Shown here one piece after another: positions 42,497-51,244 of a stretch of DNA of 64,000 nucleotides. Below the pieces are notes generated by a model, which had not been told where the DNA came from, did not search any database, and was given only the letters and a program-made list of their open reading frames with translations. Each line of letters begins with the position of its first letter. The stretch's first letter is position 1. The DNA lies in contig NZ_AQQS01000021.1 in assembly GCF_002088275.1 (NCBI RefSeq), forward strand, positions 40,721-104,720. Direction: 5' to 3'. This DNA is from Aurantimonas sp. 22II-16-19i. GTDB lineage: Bacteria; Pseudomonadota; Alphaproteobacteria; Rhizobiales; Rhizobiaceae. The translations under genes were made by a program, and so were the position numbers.

Positions 42497-42838
42497 ATGA
42501 AGACGAAGATGATCACCGCGGCAGCAATTCTTGTCGGCCTCGCAACGGGCGCCGGCGCAGCGGATCTGAAGCCGGCGAGCGGCCACACGATCAATCTCGG
42601 CGCGGTCAACGGATCGGCCTACTACACCGTCGAGGACGGCGGCCTGCGCCTGGTGGCGACGGTGGCCGGCGGCGAGACCTCGGCTCCCGTCCGCTTCATC
42701 TCCACCCTCGCCGACGGTCAGGCCATGACGATCTCGGTGCCGGCCTCCGGCGGCGCCGAGGAACTCACCTTCCGCCGCATCGGCGACCGGCTGGTGGTCG
42801 AGGACGAGCAGGACCTGCGCGCCTCGCTGGCGCAGTAA
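42497..42838 (+). CDS. Putative secreted protein of unknown function
   Basis: Hypothetical protein of 113 residues with a signal peptide (MKTKMITAAAILVGLATGAG, cleavage near AADLKP). The mature part is beta-strand-rich (INLGAVNGSAYYTVEDGGLR, ..VRFISTLADGQAMTISVPAS), ending in DRLVVEDEQDLRASLAQ. There are no cysteines, and no family is recognised. GAGGCA lies about eight bases before the chosen ATG. It is divergent from the exported protein at 41751-42152. Confidence 0.65.
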   Translation: MKTKMITAAAILVGLATGAGAADLKPASGHTINLGAVNGSAYYTVEDGGLRLVATVAGGETSAPVRFISTLADGQAMTISVPASGGAEELTFRRIGDRLVVEDEQDLRASLAQ

Positions 42839-43138
42839 AGGGCTGGCCGATCGTTTCGATCGGACGGCGGATCGAGCCCGCGCGGCGCTCGAAAAGATGT
42901 GAGGTCCGGCCCCCAAAAGTCTGGGTCGGACGTCGTTGAGACCCGGGACGCAGCGATGCGCCCGCAAGGGCCGGCGCGATGGGGCGCGCGCCGGCCTTTC
43001 CTCCTTTCAGCCCGTTCCCCTTCTCAGGCCTTTTCCCCTTTCAGGCCTGCTCCCTCTCCGGCCCCCTCCTTCGGGCCTTTCCGGCCTTTTGCTCGTCTGG
43101 CGCTTTTCAGGCGGGACATTCGCTGGCATTCTCGCACC
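42839..43138. other. Intergenic region with a hairpin and pyrimidine-rich repeats
   Basis: A nine-pair hairpin (42904-42912 with 42923-42931, one G-T pair, no T run) follows the secreted protein gene. From about 43000 to 43110 the plus strand is strongly pyrimidine-biased, with repeats of TTTCAGGCCT/CTTTCCGGCC. No gene is supported. Confidence 0.4.
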
Positions 43139-43771
43139 ATGATCGAGATCCTGCCGAACGACGCTCTCATCGTCGTCGACGTCCAGAGCGACTTCTGTGT
43201 CGGCGGCGCGCTCGCCGTGCCGGATGGAGACGCCGTCGTGCCGGTGGTGAACCGGCTGGCGGAGCTGTTTCCCGTCGTCGTCCTCACTCAGGACTGGCAC
43301 ACGCCGGGCCATGTCTCCTTCGCCTCCAGCCACGACGCGGCGCCCTTCGCTACGACAGAACTCGCCTATGGCACGCAGGTGCTGTGGCCGGATCACTGCG
43401 TCATGGGCACCGAGGGCGCGGCGTTCCATCCGGAGCTCAAGGTCCCCGCCGCGCAGATGGTGGTGCGCAAGGGTTTCCATCCCGAGGTCGACAGCTACTC
43501 GGCCTTCCTCGAGGCCGACCACGCGACCGCGACCGGGCTCGCCGGCTATCTGCGGGAGCGCGGCGTGAAGCGGCTCTTCGTCTGCGGCCTCGCCACCGAC
43601 TTCTGCGTCGCCTGGACCGCGATGGACGGGCGCAAGACCGGCTTTGCCGTCACCGTCATCGAGGATGCCTGCCGGGCGATCGATCTCGGCGACTCCCTTG
43701 CCAAGGCCTGGACCGACATGGCCGGGCTCGGCGTCGAGCGCGCGGTTTCGGCCGATCTCGTCTCTGCGTGA
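43139..43771 (+). CDS. pncA: Nicotinamidase
   Basis: Hydrolyses nicotinamide to nicotinate for NAD salvage. It has 210 residues. The cysteine-hydrolase triad is Asp14 (IVVDVQSDFC), Lys111 (VVRKGFHPEVDSYSAF) and Cys156 (CGLATDFCVAWTA). The metal site is Asp52-x-His54 (TQDWHTPGH) and His87 (WPDHCVMGT). The ATG at 43139 gives the canonical N-terminus. It is followed 13 bases later by a sirtuin gene whose reaction releases nicotinamide, so the pair probably forms a recycling unit. Confidence 0.94.
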   Translation: MIEILPNDALIVVDVQSDFCVGGALAVPDGDAVVPVVNRLAELFPVVVLTQDWHTPGHVSFASSHDAAPFATTELAYGTQVLWPDHCVMGTEGAAFHPELKVPAAQMVVRKGFHPEVDSYSAFLEADHATATGLAGYLRERGVKRLFVCGLATDFCVAWTAMDGRKTGFAVTVIEDACRAIDLGDSLAKAWTDMAGLGVERAVSADLVSA

Positions 43772-43784
43772 CGGAGGCGGCGGC

Positions 43785-44522
43785 GTGACGCGGCCTTCCG
43801 GCGACAGCGCGATCTTCATCCTGACGGGTGCCGGGATCTCCGCCGAATCCGGCGTCGAGACCTTTCGCGACAAGGGCGGGATCTGGTCGAAGGTCCGGCT
43901 GGAGGACGTCGCGACGCCGGAAGGCTTCGCCCGCGATCCGGATAAGGTGCACGCATTCTACAATGCCCGCCGCGCCGGGCTTTCGAGCGCCCTGCCGAAT
44001 CCCGCCCATCGCGCCCTCGCGCGGCTGGAGCGCGACTTTCCCGGCCGCCTCACCCTCGTCACCCAGAACATCGACGATCTGCACGAGCGGGCCGGCTCGA
44101 ATGACGTCGTCCACATGCATGGCGAACTCTCCCGCTCTCTCTGCGGCCATTGCGGGGCGAAGGCCGACGCGTCGGCCGCGCTGTCGACGGCGACCGCCTG
44201 CCATGCCTGCGGCCGCGAAGGCGGCATGCGCCCGGACGTCGTCTGGTTCGGCGAGATGCCCTACCGGATGGACGAGATCTATGAACGGCTGGTCGAAGCC
44301 GATCTCTTCGTCTCGATCGGCACCTCCGGCGCCGTCTATCCGGCGGCGGGCTTCGTTGCCGAGGCGCGCTCGGCCGGCATCCGCACGCTGGAACTCAACC
44401 TCGAACCCTCCGAGGGCACCTTCCTGTTCGACGAGGCGCGGCACGGCCCCGCCACGGCCCTCGTCCCCGCCTTCGTCGAGGCCGTCCTCGCCGGCGTGCC
44501 CGCCGCCGGAAGGCCGCGATAG
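43785..44522 (+). CDS. cobB: NAD-dependent protein deacylase (sirtuin)
   Basis: Removes acyl groups from lysines, using NAD and releasing nicotinamide and O-acyl-ADP-ribose. It has 245 residues from a GTG start with GGAGG seven bases upstream. Motifs are LTGAGISAESGVETFRDKGG, TQNIDDLHERAG and the catalytic His112 in HMHGEL. Zinc cysteines are 120, 123, 139 and 142 (CGHC, CHAC). Tyr59-x-x-Arg62 in FYNARRAG is the SIRT5-type signature for succinyl/malonyl-lysine removal. E. coli CobB has the same pair. It lies in tandem with pncA. Confidence 0.93.
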   Translation: MTRPSGDSAIFILTGAGISAESGVETFRDKGGIWSKVRLEDVATPEGFARDPDKVHAFYNARRAGLSSALPNPAHRALARLERDFPGRLTLVTQNIDDLHERAGSNDVVHMHGELSRSLCGHCGAKADASAALSTATACHACGREGGMRPDVVWFGEMPYRMDEIYERLVEADLFVSIGTSGAVYPAAGFVAEARSAGIRTLELNLEPSEGTFLFDEARHGPATALVPAFVEAVLAGVPAAGRPR

Positions 44523-45030
44523 TCTGGCTCAAGATTGCCGTGCGAGCGTTGCTGTCGGACCGGCGAGACCGGGGCCGGACCCGGATACGGAAAGGCAGCC
44601 TGACGCAGGCGTGAATTCCCGGCGCCGCATCCGCGCCGCTTTGTCGGTCGAACCTGCCCGTGGCGTGCGCGCAGCATCCCGTGCCGAGGGCCTGTAGCGG
44701 GAGCGATCACGTCGAAGGTGAAGCGTCCGGACGGTTGCAAGCCTTGCCGCATCTCGAGCCGCGGCCCACTTGATTCCATGGCCGCCGGGTGAAACTGTTT
44801 TGCACTGCGGCATGGCGGCGCGGCATGATGGCGAAGCGTTCGACACACACAGGCTGACCGGCGGGCGCATAGTTGCGCATCCGGGCGGCAAAGACAATGG
44901 AAAACGCCGGGTGATTTTGAAATTTAATGATTGTTTCCAACGGTTTGAGATGTAGCATGGCGTAGTCGGGACTGACGGGCATGCCCCGCGAGGACACCTC
45001 GAAGCATGCCGTGGCGAATGGAGGTGGGTG
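44523..45030. other. Intergenic region before the prkA operon
   Basis: About 500 bases without a supported gene. The segment 44895-44960 is AT-rich (..GTGATTTTGAAATTTAATGATTG..) and is the likely promoter region of prkA. A ribosome-binding sequence GGAGG at 45020-45024 ends the gap. Confidence 0.4.
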
Positions 45031-46968
45031 ATGAGCACATTGTTCGACCAGTACGCCAGGACATACGAGCAGCGGCGCGAAACGCTGATGTCGCTGTCGC
45101 AGTTTCTCGAGAATTGCCGGGAGGATCCGATCCTCTATGCCGGGCCGCACGAGCGGCTGCTGGCGGCGATCGGCGAGCCGGAGATGGTGGACACGTCCAT
45201 GGACTCTCGGCTCGGGCGGATCTTCCAGAACCGCACGATCCGCACCTACAAGGCCTTTCCGGACTTCTACGGCATGGAGGAGACGGTCGAGCGGATCGTC
45301 GCCTTCCTGCGCCAGGCCGCGCAGGGGCTCGAGGAGCGCAAGCAGATCCTCTACCTGCTCGGCCCGGTCGGCGGCGGCAAGTCGTCGCTGGCGGAGCGGA
45401 TCAAATATCTGATCGAGAACCAGCCGATCTACGTGCTGAAGGCCGGCGACGAGCTCTCGCCGGTGTTCGAGAGCCCGCTCGTCCTGTTCGATCCGACGAC
45501 GATGGGCGAGATGCTGGAGGCCGAATACGGCATTCCCCGCCGGCGCCTGTCGGGGCTGATGAGCCCCTGGTGCGTCAAGCGCCTCGACGAGTTCGGCGGC
45601 GACATCTCGAAATTCAAGGTGGCCAAGCTGATGCCCTCGCGGCTGAAGCAGATCGGCGTCGCCAAGACCGAGCCCGGCGACGACAACAACCAGGACATCT
45701 CCTCCCTCGTCGGCAAGGTGGACATCCGCCGGCTGGAGACCTTCGCCCAGAACGACCCGGACGCCTATTCCTATTCCGGCGGCCTCAACCGGGCGAACCA
45801 GGGCGTGCTCGAATTCGTCGAGATGTTCAAGGCGCCGATCAAGATGCTGCATCCGCTCCTGACGGCGACGCAGGAAGGCTCCTATGTCGGCTCGGAGAAC
45901 ATCGGCGCGATCCCCTTCACCGGCATGATCATGGCCCACTCGAACGAATCGGAATGGAAGAGCTTCAAGAACAACAAGAACAACGAGGCCTTCATCGATC
46001 GCATCTACGTGATCAAGGTGCCCTACTGCCTGCGGGTGGACGAGGAGACCAAGATCTACGAGAAGCTCGTATCGGGCTCGGAACTCGCCGAGGCGCCCTG
46101 CGCGCCCGACACCTTGTCGATGCTGGCGCGCTTCGCCGTCCTGTCGCGGCTGAAGCCGCACGAGAACTCCTCGCTCTACGCCAAGATGCGCGTCTATAAC
46201 GGCGAGAGCCTGCGCGAGGTCGACCCCAAGGCCCGCACCCTGCAGGAATACCGGGACGCGGCCGGCGTCGACGAGGGCATGAACGGCATCTCCACCCGGT
46301 TCGCCTTCAAGGCGCTGTCGGCGACGTTCAACCACGACACCGAGGAGGTGGCGGCCGATCCGGTGCATCTGATGTATGTGCTGGAACAGGCGGTGCGCCG
46401 CGAGCAGTTTCCGGAAGACATCGAGAGCGACTATCTGGAATTCATCAAGGCCGAGCTCGCGCCCCGCTACGCCGAGTTCATCGGCAACGAGATCCAGAAG
46501 GCCTATCTCGAAAGCTATCACGACTACGGCCAGAACCTCTTCGACCGCTACGTCTCCTATGCCGACGCCTGGATCGAGGATCAGGACTACAAGGATCCCG
46601 ACACCGGCCAGCTGCTCGACCGGGACCTTCTGAACCAGGAGCTCACCAAGATCGAGAAGCCGGCGGGCATCGCCAACCCGAAGGACTTCCGCAACGAGGT
46701 GGTGAAGTTCTCGCTGCGCTCGAGAGCCGCCAATCGCGGCCGCAACCCCTCCTGGACCAGCTACGAGAAGATCCGCGACGTCGTCGAGAAGCGGATGTTC
46801 AGCCAGGTCGAGGATCTCCTGCCGGTGATCTCCTTCGGATCGAAGAAGGATTCGGAGACCGAGAAGAAGCACAACGAGTTCGTCGAGCGGATGGTCGAGC
46901 GCGGGTTTACGCCAAGGCAGGTGCGGCGACTCGTCGAATGGTATATGCGTGTCAGACAGGCGAGCTGA
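45031..46968 (+). CDS. prkA: PrkA family AAA+ serine protein kinase
   Basis: PrkA/YeaG-type AAA+ protein with a C-terminal kinase-like domain, linked to stationary-phase and nitrogen-starvation survival in enterobacteria and to sporulation in Bacillus. Recent work also describes ATP-dependent protease activity in the family. It has 645 residues. Walker A is GPVGGGKSS (111-119), and the C-terminal PrkA domain contains SFGSKKDSETEKKHNEFVER. The ATG at 45031 is preferred over the GTG at 45028 because GGAGG is six bases upstream. It heads the prkA-yeaH-spoVR set. Confidence 0.95.
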   Translation: MSTLFDQYARTYEQRRETLMSLSQFLENCREDPILYAGPHERLLAAIGEPEMVDTSMDSRLGRIFQNRTIRTYKAFPDFYGMEETVERIVAFLRQAAQGLEERKQILYLLGPVGGGKSSLAERIKYLIENQPIYVLKAGDELSPVFESPLVLFDPTTMGEMLEAEYGIPRRRLSGLMSPWCVKRLDEFGGDISKFKVAKLMPSRLKQIGVAKTEPGDDNNQDISSLVGKVDIRRLETFAQNDPDAYSYSGGLNRANQGVLEFVEMFKAPIKMLHPLLTATQEGSYVGSENIGAIPFTGMIMAHSNESEWKSFKNNKNNEAFIDRIYVIKVPYCLRVDEETKIYEKLVSGSELAEAPCAPDTLSMLARFAVLSRLKPHENSSLYAKMRVYNGESLREVDPKARTLQEYRDAAGVDEGMNGISTRFAFKALSATFNHDTEEVAADPVHLMYVLEQAVRREQFPEDIESDYLEFIKAELAPRYAEFIGNEIQKAYLESYHDYGQNLFDRYVSYADAWIEDQDYKDPDTGQLLDRDLLNQELTKIEKPAGIANPKDFRNEVVKFSLRSRAANRGRNPSWTSYEKIRDVVEKRMFSQVEDLLPVISFGSKKDSETEKKHNEFVERMVERGFTPRQVRRLVEWYMRVRQAS

Positions 46969-46997
46969 GGATACTCAGGCTTTCCACGGGATCAGCT

Positions 46998-48299
46998 ATG
47001 CACATCATCGACCGTCGCCGCGACCCCGGGGGCAAGAGCCTCGCCAACCGCCAACGCTTCATGCGGCGCGCGAGGGCTCTGGTGAAGCAGGCGGTGCGCG
47101 AGGCCGCCGGCAGCCGCAAGATCCGCGAGATCGACGGCGGCGGCGCCGTGACGATCCCGGCGGACGACGTCCACGAGCCGAGCTTCCACGCCGGCCGGGA
47201 CGGCGGCATGCGCGACTATGTCCTGCCCGGCAACAAGAAATTCGTCTCCGGCGATCGCATCCAGCGGCCGAAGCAAGGCGCCGGCTCCGGCTCGCAGGGG
47301 AGCGCCGACGGCGAGGGCGAGGACAGTTTCCGCTTCGTCCTGTCGCGGGACGAATTCCTCGACCTGTTCCTGGAAGATCTCGAACTGCCCAATCTCGCCA
47401 AGCGGCAGGTGATGGGTGACGCCGCCGAGAAGCGGCATCCGGCCGGCTTCAAGACCTCCGGATCGCCGGCCTCGCTGTCGGTCGGGCGGACCATGCGGCG
47501 CAGCCTGTCGCGCCGGATCGCGCTGAAGCGGCCGAACCCGGCCGAGCTCGAGGCGATGCGCCAGGAGCTGAGCGAGCTCGAGGCGGCGGGCGGCGAGGCC
47601 GCCCGCATCACCGCCCTGAAGGCCGAGATCGAGCGGCAGGAGCGGCGCGCCCGGGTCATCCCCTTCATCGACCCGGTGGACCTGCGCTACCGGCGCATCG
47701 AGGTGACGCCGGAGCCGATCGCACGGGCGGCGATGTTCTGCCTGATGGACGTCTCGGCGTCGATGGACGAGCACATGAAGGACCTCGCCAAGCGGTTCTT
47801 CTCGCTGCTCTACCTGTTCCTGACGCGGCGCTACAAGCAGGTCGAGATCGTCTTCATCCGCCACACCCACGAGGCCAAGGAGGTCGACGAGGAGACCTTC
47901 TTCCACTCGCGGGAATCCGGCGGCACGGTGATCTCCTCGGCGCTGATCGAGATGGCGAAGGTCGCCAAGACGCGGTTCCCGCCGGACCAGTGGAACATCT
48001 ATGCCGCGCAGGCTTCGGACGGCGACAACCTCTCCTCCGACAACGCCCGCTCGGTGGCGCTTCTGCGCGAGACCATCCTGCCGATGTCGCAATACTACGC
48101 CTATCTGCAGGTCGGGCGCGGCGACTACGACCGGGAGGACGGCGTCTTCGCCCGCCAGGAGACGACGCTGTGGCGGGCCTATCAGGAGCTGATCCGGCCG
48201 AACCTGCCGATGGCGATGCGCAAGGTGAACGACCGGCGCGACATCTATCCGGTGTTCCGCGAACTGTTCGAGCGCCGCGACGAAATGGCGGAGACGTGA
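46998..48299 (+). CDS. yeaH: YeaH/YhbH family protein (DUF444, von Willebrand A-like)
   Basis: Partner of PrkA in the conserved triad, with unknown biochemical role. It has 433 residues. The N-terminus MHIIDRRRDPGGKSLANRQR is basic. The middle region includes HEPSFHAGRDGGMRDYVLPG and a charged helical stretch. The von Willebrand A-like domain has a MIDAS-like DVSASM beginning at Asp251, and later RESGGTVISSALIEM. It starts 29 bases after prkA and ends four bases before spoVR. Confidence 0.94.
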   Translation: MHIIDRRRDPGGKSLANRQRFMRRARALVKQAVREAAGSRKIREIDGGGAVTIPADDVHEPSFHAGRDGGMRDYVLPGNKKFVSGDRIQRPKQGAGSGSQGSADGEGEDSFRFVLSRDEFLDLFLEDLELPNLAKRQVMGDAAEKRHPAGFKTSGSPASLSVGRTMRRSLSRRIALKRPNPAELEAMRQELSELEAAGGEAARITALKAEIERQERRARVIPFIDPVDLRYRRIEVTPEPIARAAMFCLMDVSASMDEHMKDLAKRFFSLLYLFLTRRYKQVEIVFIRHTHEAKEVDEETFFHSRESGGTVISSALIEMAKVAKTRFPPDQWNIYAAQASDGDNLSSDNARSVALLRETILPMSQYYAYLQVGRGDYDREDGVFARQETTLWRAYQELIRPNLPMAMRKVNDRRDIYPVFRELFERRDEMAET

Positions 48300-48302
48300 G
48301 CC

Positions 48303-49862
48303 ATGGCCAAGACCGCCCCGAAGATCGCAACACCCGCCTCGCGCCCGCCGCTGTTCACCGGCCGCGACTGGGACTTTCCGCTGCTCTCCAGGGTCTATGA
48401 CGCGATCGGCGAGATCGCCGAAAAGGAACTGCAGCTCGACATCTATCCGAACCAGATCGAGGTGATCACGTCGGAGCAGATGCTCGACGCCTATGCCTCC
48501 ACCGGCATGCCGCTGTTCTACAAGCACTGGTCCTTCGGCAAGCATTTCGTGCGCAACGAGACGCTCTATCGCAAGGGCTGGCAGGGCCTCGCCTACGAGA
48601 TCGTCATCAATTCGAGCCCCTGCATCGTCTACATCATGGAGGAGAACTCCGCGACGATGCAGACGCTGGTGCTGGCGCATGCCGCCTTCGGCCACAACCA
48701 CTTCTTCAAGAACAACTACTGCTTCAAGCAGTGGACCGACGCGACCAGCATCCTCGATTATCTGGATTTCGCCAAGAAATACGTCGCGGCCTGCGAGGAC
48801 CGCCACGGCCAGGAGAATGTCGAGCAGATCCTCGACGCCGCCCATGCGCTGATGAGCCACGGCGTCCACCGCTATCCCGGCAAGCACGCGCTCGACCTGA
48901 AGTTCGAGCAGCGCCGGCTGGAGGAGCGCCAGGCGTTTGCCGAGCAGCACTTCTCCGACCTCTGGCGCACGCTGCCGAAGACGGTGGCCGGGCCGAAGCG
49001 CGACCACGATTCGGAGCGCCGGCGCCAGATGCTCGGCCTGCCCGAGGAAAACATCCTCTATTTCCTCGAGAAGAACGCCCCGCGCCTCGCCGGCTGGCAG
49101 CGCGAGCTGATCCGCATCGTGCGCCAGATCGCCCAGTACTTCTATCCCCAGCGCCAGACCAAGGTGATGAACGAGGGCTGCGCCACCTTCAGCCATTACC
49201 GGCTGATGACGCGGCTGCACGAGAGCGGCCAGATCACCGACGGGTCGTACCTCGAATTCCTGCACTCCCACACCAGCGTCGTCTTCCAGCCCGAATATGA
49301 CGACCCGCGTTATTCGGGGATCAACCCCTATGCGCTGGGCTTCGCCATGATGCAGGACATCGAGCGGATCGCCACCCAGCCGACGCCGGAGGACCGCGCC
49401 TTCTTCCCGGACTTCGCCGGCTGCGGCGACGCCTACGGCGTCATGCGCGACGCCTGGGCGAACTACCGCGACGAGAGCTTCGTCCTGCAGTTTCTCAGCC
49501 CCAACGTCATCCGCAAGCAGAAGCTGTTCCGGCTCGTGGACGACAGCGAGGACGACGAGATCCTCGTCGCCTCGATCCACGACGAGCGCGGCTACAAGGC
49601 GGTGCGCCAGTCGCTGTCGCGGCAGTTCGACGTCGGCCGGCAGGATCCGGACATTCAGGTCGCCGACGTCGACCTTGCCGGCGACCGCAAGCTCATCCTC
49701 CACCACAACGTCGTCGACGGCGTGACCCTGGAGGCCAAGGACGCGGCGAAGGTCCTGCACCATCTCGCCAATCTCTGGGGCTACGACGTCAAGCTGCTGG
49801 AGATCGAGGACGGCGACACCGTCGCCGCCCATGACGGCTCGCCGTCGAAGGCGTTCCGGTAG
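48303..49862 (+). CDS. spoVR: SpoVR family protein (YcgB-like)
   Basis: Third member of the prkA-yeaH-ycgB triad. It has 519 residues, the usual size. Conserved stretches are FPLLSRVYDAIGEIAEKELQ, YPNQIEVITSEQMLDAYAS, PLFYKHWSFGKHF, and the histidine-rich AFGHNHFFKNNYCFKQWTD. A further segment, NEGCATFSHYRLMTRLHE, contains an E-x-x-x-x-x-H arrangement, so a metal-dependent activity is conceivable but unproven. The three genes are probably one stress-induced operon. Confidence 0.94.
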   Translation: MAKTAPKIATPASRPPLFTGRDWDFPLLSRVYDAIGEIAEKELQLDIYPNQIEVITSEQMLDAYASTGMPLFYKHWSFGKHFVRNETLYRKGWQGLAYEIVINSSPCIVYIMEENSATMQTLVLAHAAFGHNHFFKNNYCFKQWTDATSILDYLDFAKKYVAACEDRHGQENVEQILDAAHALMSHGVHRYPGKHALDLKFEQRRLEERQAFAEQHFSDLWRTLPKTVAGPKRDHDSERRRQMLGLPEENILYFLEKNAPRLAGWQRELIRIVRQIAQYFYPQRQTKVMNEGCATFSHYRLMTRLHESGQITDGSYLEFLHSHTSVVFQPEYDDPRYSGINPYALGFAMMQDIERIATQPTPEDRAFFPDFAGCGDAYGVMRDAWANYRDESFVLQFLSPNVIRKQKLFRLVDDSEDDEILVASIHDERGYKAVRQSLSRQFDVGRQDPDIQVADVDLAGDRKLILHHNVVDGVTLEAKDAAKVLHHLANLWGYDVKLLEIEDGDTVAAHDGSPSKAFR

Positions 49863-49922
49863 GAGAGCGCTCCCCTCGCCTCGGGCGGGTTGGGGCATAC
49901 GAGGGCCGGAGCGAAGATCGGG

Positions 49923-50546
49923 TCAGGCCGGGGTCGGCGAGACGAGGGCCCGAGACGCGGCGTTGGCGACGGCAATCGCGTCCTCGGCGACAATCGCGAC
50001 GTCCAGCTGGCCGTGCGCGAGCGCATTGCGTATGCGCCAGAGGCCCAGCAACCGCCGATGGTCCGCCTCGCCGATCTCGCCGGCATCGAGAAGCGCCAAC
50101 AGACCCGCTGTGACGGGTCCCTTGGCCTCGTTGGGAAACCGCCGCCGCATTGCCGCCTCGAAGGCCGACCAGGCAAGCAGCAGGGCCGCCCTCGGCTCCT
50201 GCCCGGCCAGCCTTCCGGCGGAGGCGAGCGCCTCCGCGATCTGAGCCTCGTGGACGGGGCCAACCACCGGCCTGTCGGAAGGCGCATAGACCACTTCCAG
50301 ACGCCAATCGCTCCGTCCGCCCAGGAGCTTGCGGATCTGGTCGAGCTTGTACTCGGCCGCCTTGCCCGTCCCCATGACCTCGATCAGGAGGGACGGCTCG
50401 GGTCCGACCGCGATGGCATCCGGCTCAAGGCCACCCAGAAAATCCGGCAGGTCGCTGCGATCGGGTTCGCGGATGAGCTGGTAGCCCTGAGACTTCCAGC
50501 GCGGCTCCATCGCGTCGATTGCATTTCGTTCCGCCGAGGCCAACAT
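49923..50546 (-). CDS. Hypothetical protein: nuclease-like N-terminal region plus HEPN-like C-terminal region
   Basis: Protein of 207 residues, no confident family. The N-terminal half (about 1-100) alternates strands and helices, with EPDAIAVGPEPSLLIEVMGT, similar in layout to PD-(D/E)xK restriction-like cores (Asp43, Glu56). The lysine expected two residues after the glutamate is methionine. The C-terminal half is helical and contains RAALLLAWSAFEAAMRRRF and RIRNALAHG. Arg173-x4-His178 matches the R-x4-6-H motif of HEPN ribonucleases. GAGGAG lies eight bases before the ATG. A GTG three bases upstream is possible. A role in defence or RNA cleavage is inference. Confidence 0.65.
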   Translation of the reverse strand: MLASAERNAIDAMEPRWKSQGYQLIREPDRSDLPDFLGGLEPDAIAVGPEPSLLIEVMGTGKAAEYKLDQIRKLLGGRSDWRLEVVYAPSDRPVVGPVHEAQIAEALASAGRLAGQEPRAALLLAWSAFEAAMRRRFPNEAKGPVTAGLLALLDAGEIGEADHRRLLGLWRIRNALAHGQLDVAIVAEDAIAVANAASRALVSPTPA

Positions 50547-50900
50547 CACGACAACTCCTCATGCAGATCGTCGGTGACCCGCAGATAGACGACCGCGCTC
50601 GCATGGCCGTTTCCAGGCTGAGACTTGGATTGGAGAACGCGGGGATGTGGCCGGGCTCGAGGTTGAACGGTCGCACCGAGCGGCCTGTATGCTTGCCTGA
50701 ACTGGCGAAAGACGGAAAATTCCCACAAATGAAGAGAGCCGCCGCGGCCTGGAGGGGGATACGCCGGGACGGCTCTCTTTCACTGTCAGCGACGCCGGTC
50801 CTGGAGAGGGGGGAAGAGGATCCAGGCGTCTGAATTTCGGCTCGAAAGCGGGGGACGTGCCTTGGCCGAATACGACGCTGTGTATCGCGCCGTCGCTTAT

Positions 50901-50906
50901 TATAAT
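50901..50906 (+). promoter_or_regulatory. Possible -10 element for polA
   Basis: Perfect TATAAT, 338 bases before the polA start. The -35 position (17 bases upstream, CTGTGT) is poor, so this is only a candidate, possibly activator-dependent. Confidence 0.25.
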
Positions 50907-51122
50907 GCGACCGCGGATCACGGAAATCAAGCTATGGGTAAGGCTCACCTTCTCACATCGACGTGATTTGGGTGATTTTCCTGAAATGACCATGGATCGC
51001 ACTGCAATGCAACGCTCCAGCGGGCGCAATCATGCAGAAACCATACGACGTGACATTTCAGCAACGTTTCATCCGGACCTCTTTCCGGAGGCTCTTCCCG
51101 CCGTCGGGCCCTCCCGTCGAAG

Positions 51123-51186
51123 CCATGGTCGGGAGGGCCATGGTCAGGAGGGGCAATGGTCGGGAGGGGCCATGCTCAGGGAGGGG
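51123..51186 (+). repeat. Tandem repeat of about 16 bp in the polA leader
   Basis: Four degenerate units based on CCATGGTCGGGAGGGG, at 51123-51137, 51138-51153, 51154-51169 and 51170-51186. Each unit holds a ribosome-binding-like GGAGGG core, and the next unit begins with ATG two bases after it. The repeat ends 58 bases before the polA ATG. Confidence 0.8.
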
Positions 51187-51244
51187 CCGGGCGGCATCGC
51201 CATTGCGATGGACAGGCCGGCGGGCGCGCGATACCACGCTTGCC

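Larger units (their letters stand above)
50547..51244. other. Intergenic region upstream of polA
   Basis: About 700 bases between the divergent hypothetical gene and polA. No gene is supported. A perfect TATAAT occurs at 50901-50906 on the plus strand, and a tandem repeat lies at 51123-51186. The stretch 50870-51080 is AT-richer than the flanks. Confidence 0.4.

Noticed and set aside
50546..50728. 60-codon minus-strand frame ending at the start of the HEPN-like gene
   Set aside because: It overlaps the gene start, has no ribosome-binding site that I can see and no recognisable sequence. Too weak to list as an antitoxin.
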